Source: Ahrensia marina
GTDB taxonomy: Bacteria; Pseudomonadota; Alphaproteobacteria; Rhizobiales; Rhizobiaceae
Assembly (NCBI RefSeq): GCF_001293565.1
Contig: NZ_JXMU01000013.1
Coordinates: forward strand, 85,507-149,506
Reading direction: 5' to 3'
DNA: 64,000 bases
The position numbers were made by a program, and so were the translations under genes. Below are positions 63,215 to 64,000 of this stretch, piece after piece. Every line of letters begins with the position of its first letter. The first letter of the stretch is position 1. The notes beneath the pieces are model-generated. The model saw only the letters and a program-made list of their open reading frames with translations. It did no database searches and was not told the origin of the DNA.

Positions 63215-64000
63215 AGCAGAAAAGTGCGTGCAATAAATGGTTATGTTTAGATTCTCAATTTGAATCTGATCTTCTAAATCCAAATTTAGCGACATCGCCG
63301 TGGTCGGGACACCGTCAATTTGCTTTTGATCTCATGGTATTTATGCAGCCACAAGTTGTTGTGGAACTTGGTACGCATTATGGCTGTTCTTTTTTTGCCT
63401 TTCTTCAGGCCGCAAAAGATTTCGACCTTGATGTCTCTATTTATGCGATTGATAGTTGGGTTGGAGATGAGCATGCAGGGTTCTACGGGGATGATGTTTT
63501 CGATCTTGTAAAAACAATAGTATTTCAACATTTCAAGTCTCAAAATGCTGTCATGTTGCGTAAACGTTTCGATGAAGCGCTCAGTGATATTCAAGACGGT
63601 TGTATTAATCTACTTCATATTGATGGACTGCACACCTATGACGCTGTGAAGCACGATTTTGAAACTTGGCTACCAAAACTTGCAAAAGATGGTGTAGTGC
63701 TTTTCCATGATATAGCTCCTGATACAGGTTATGGTAGTGCAAAATACTGGTCTGAAATTAAACATAAATTTCCCCATTATGAGTTTTTACATCATAGTTG
63801 GGGGCTAGGTGTTTTGTTTCCAAAGGGGGATTTATGGCATCATGAAATTAACAATGGAAATCATAGTGGGTGGTTAAATATTTATCGCTACCAAGCGGAA
63901 AGTAAGCTTTTAAAAAAGCAGCTTTTATCAGCCGAAGCAATGATTGATGATCGCGATAAGGCGATTCAATCTCAAACGACGATGATTGACGATCGCGATA
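63211..64000 (+). CDS. SAM-dependent methyltransferase (Methyltransf_24-like), 3' truncated by window edge
   Basis: An open frame from the ATG at 63211 (overlapping the wzt stop in an ATGA junction) to the window edge, at least 263 codons. The SAM-binding motif I is VVVELGTHYGCSFFAFLQA, then VYAIDSW-type IYAIDSWVGD, then LLHIDGLHTYDAVKHDFETW and KDGVVLFHDIAPD, typical of the Methyltransf_24 group. After about residue 230 it passes into a coiled-coil-like region with a 14-residue repeat starting (MIDDRDKAIQSQTT, then MIDDRD again). Such enzymes often precede a fused glycosyltransferase; here the end is not visible. Coupled to Wzt, it may cap or methylate the exported chain. Confidence 0.85.
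   Translation, partial: MKQKSACNKWLCLDSQFESDLLNPNLATSPWSGHRQFAFDLMVFMQPQVVVELGTHYGCSFFAFLQAAKDFDLDVSIYAIDSWVGDEHAGFYGDDVFDLVKTIVFQHFKSQNAVMLRKRFDEALSDIQDGCINLLHIDGLHTYDAVKHDFETWLPKLAKDGVVLFHDIAPDTGYGSAKYWSEIKHKFPHYEFLHHSWGLGVLFPKGDLWHHEINNGNHSGWLNIYRYQAESKLLKKQLLSAEAMIDDRDKAIQSQTTMIDDRD

Noticed and set aside
1..64000. tRNA, rRNA, CRISPR arrays and known riboswitches (cobalamin, TPP, SAM, yybP-ykoY)
   Set aside because: I looked through the intergenic spaces and saw no cloverleaf ends, spaced direct repeats or riboswitch cores.

Overview
The window is a stretch of bacterial chromosome from an alphaproteobacterium, most likely of the order Hyphomicrobiales (Rhizobiales). Supporting signs are a 5-aminolevulinate synthase (C4 haem route), the yqeY-dnaG-rpoD order, a long CarB, an RpoD with a large acidic insert, and a greA / LPS-type glycosyltransferase / trxB / LysR block that resembles the lps core region of rhizobia. 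Genus is not determined. Most of the window looks like vertically inherited core genome of moderate GC. From about 57.4 kb to the right edge the DNA becomes visibly AT-richer and looks like an exchanged surface-polysaccharide island.

Layout. 1-5.9 kb: xylose uptake and catabolism operon xylF(partial)-xylH-xylG-xylB-xylA, closed by a terminator. 6.0-8.0 kb: a receiver-GGDEF-EAL c-di-GMP protein. 8.0-9.3 kb (-): an FAD ferredoxin-reductase-like gene. 9.35-14.7 kb (-): assimilatory sulfate/sulfite reduction operon cysG-DUF2849-cysI-cysH-DUF934-fpr, with tightly overlapping genes. 15-16.2 kb: hemA. 16.3-20 kb (-): CoA transferase, TerC, a lipase-like hydrolase and a TPR protein. 20.1-21.8 kb: ettA. 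21.9-28.1 kb (-): greA, four coupled glycan genes, trxB, a LysR regulator resembling LsrB/VtlR and, just after it, a candidate small RNA with three hairpins whose loops carry CCUCC(UCC)C anti-Shine-Dalgarno sequence. 28.2-36.2 kb: carB and carA flanking a DJ-1-like gene, a zinc metallopeptidase and an MscS channel. 36.5-42.4 kb: yqeY, dnaG, rpoD and a second MscS. 42.4-53.5 kb: ung, yjbQ, a small lipoprotein, a DsbA-like oxidoreductase, smc, ppdK, a DUF1499 membrane protein, a metallo-beta-lactamase-fold hydrolase and bioY. 53.7-57.4 kb: xdhA-xdhB. 57.6-64 kb: a FlaA1/CapD-type sugar dehydratase, a frameshifted SDR/sugar-transferase hybrid, an IS3 transposase scar, a Wzm/Wzt polysaccharide ABC exporter and a methyltransferase running off the edge.

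How the genes fit together. The xyl genes form a complete import-isomerase-kinase route to xylulose 5-phosphate. The cys operon makes its own sirohaem (cysG) and has a candidate electron donor (fpr) for sulfite reductase. The right-hand island has the parts of an ABC-exporter-dependent surface polysaccharide: an undecaprenyl-phosphate sugar transferase to start the chain, a nucleotide-sugar enzyme, Wzm/Wzt to export it and a methyltransferase. The frameshift and the IS scar suggest this locus is being remodelled.

The strongest candidates for unannotated biology are the multi-hairpin anti-SD RNA beside the LysR gene (21.92-22.05 kb, minus strand), the split SDR-phosphoglycosyltransferase gene, a hairpin that buries the ribosome binding site of the lipase-like gene, and two dyads upstream of carA. 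No rRNA, tRNA, CRISPR array or intact mobile element was recognised.
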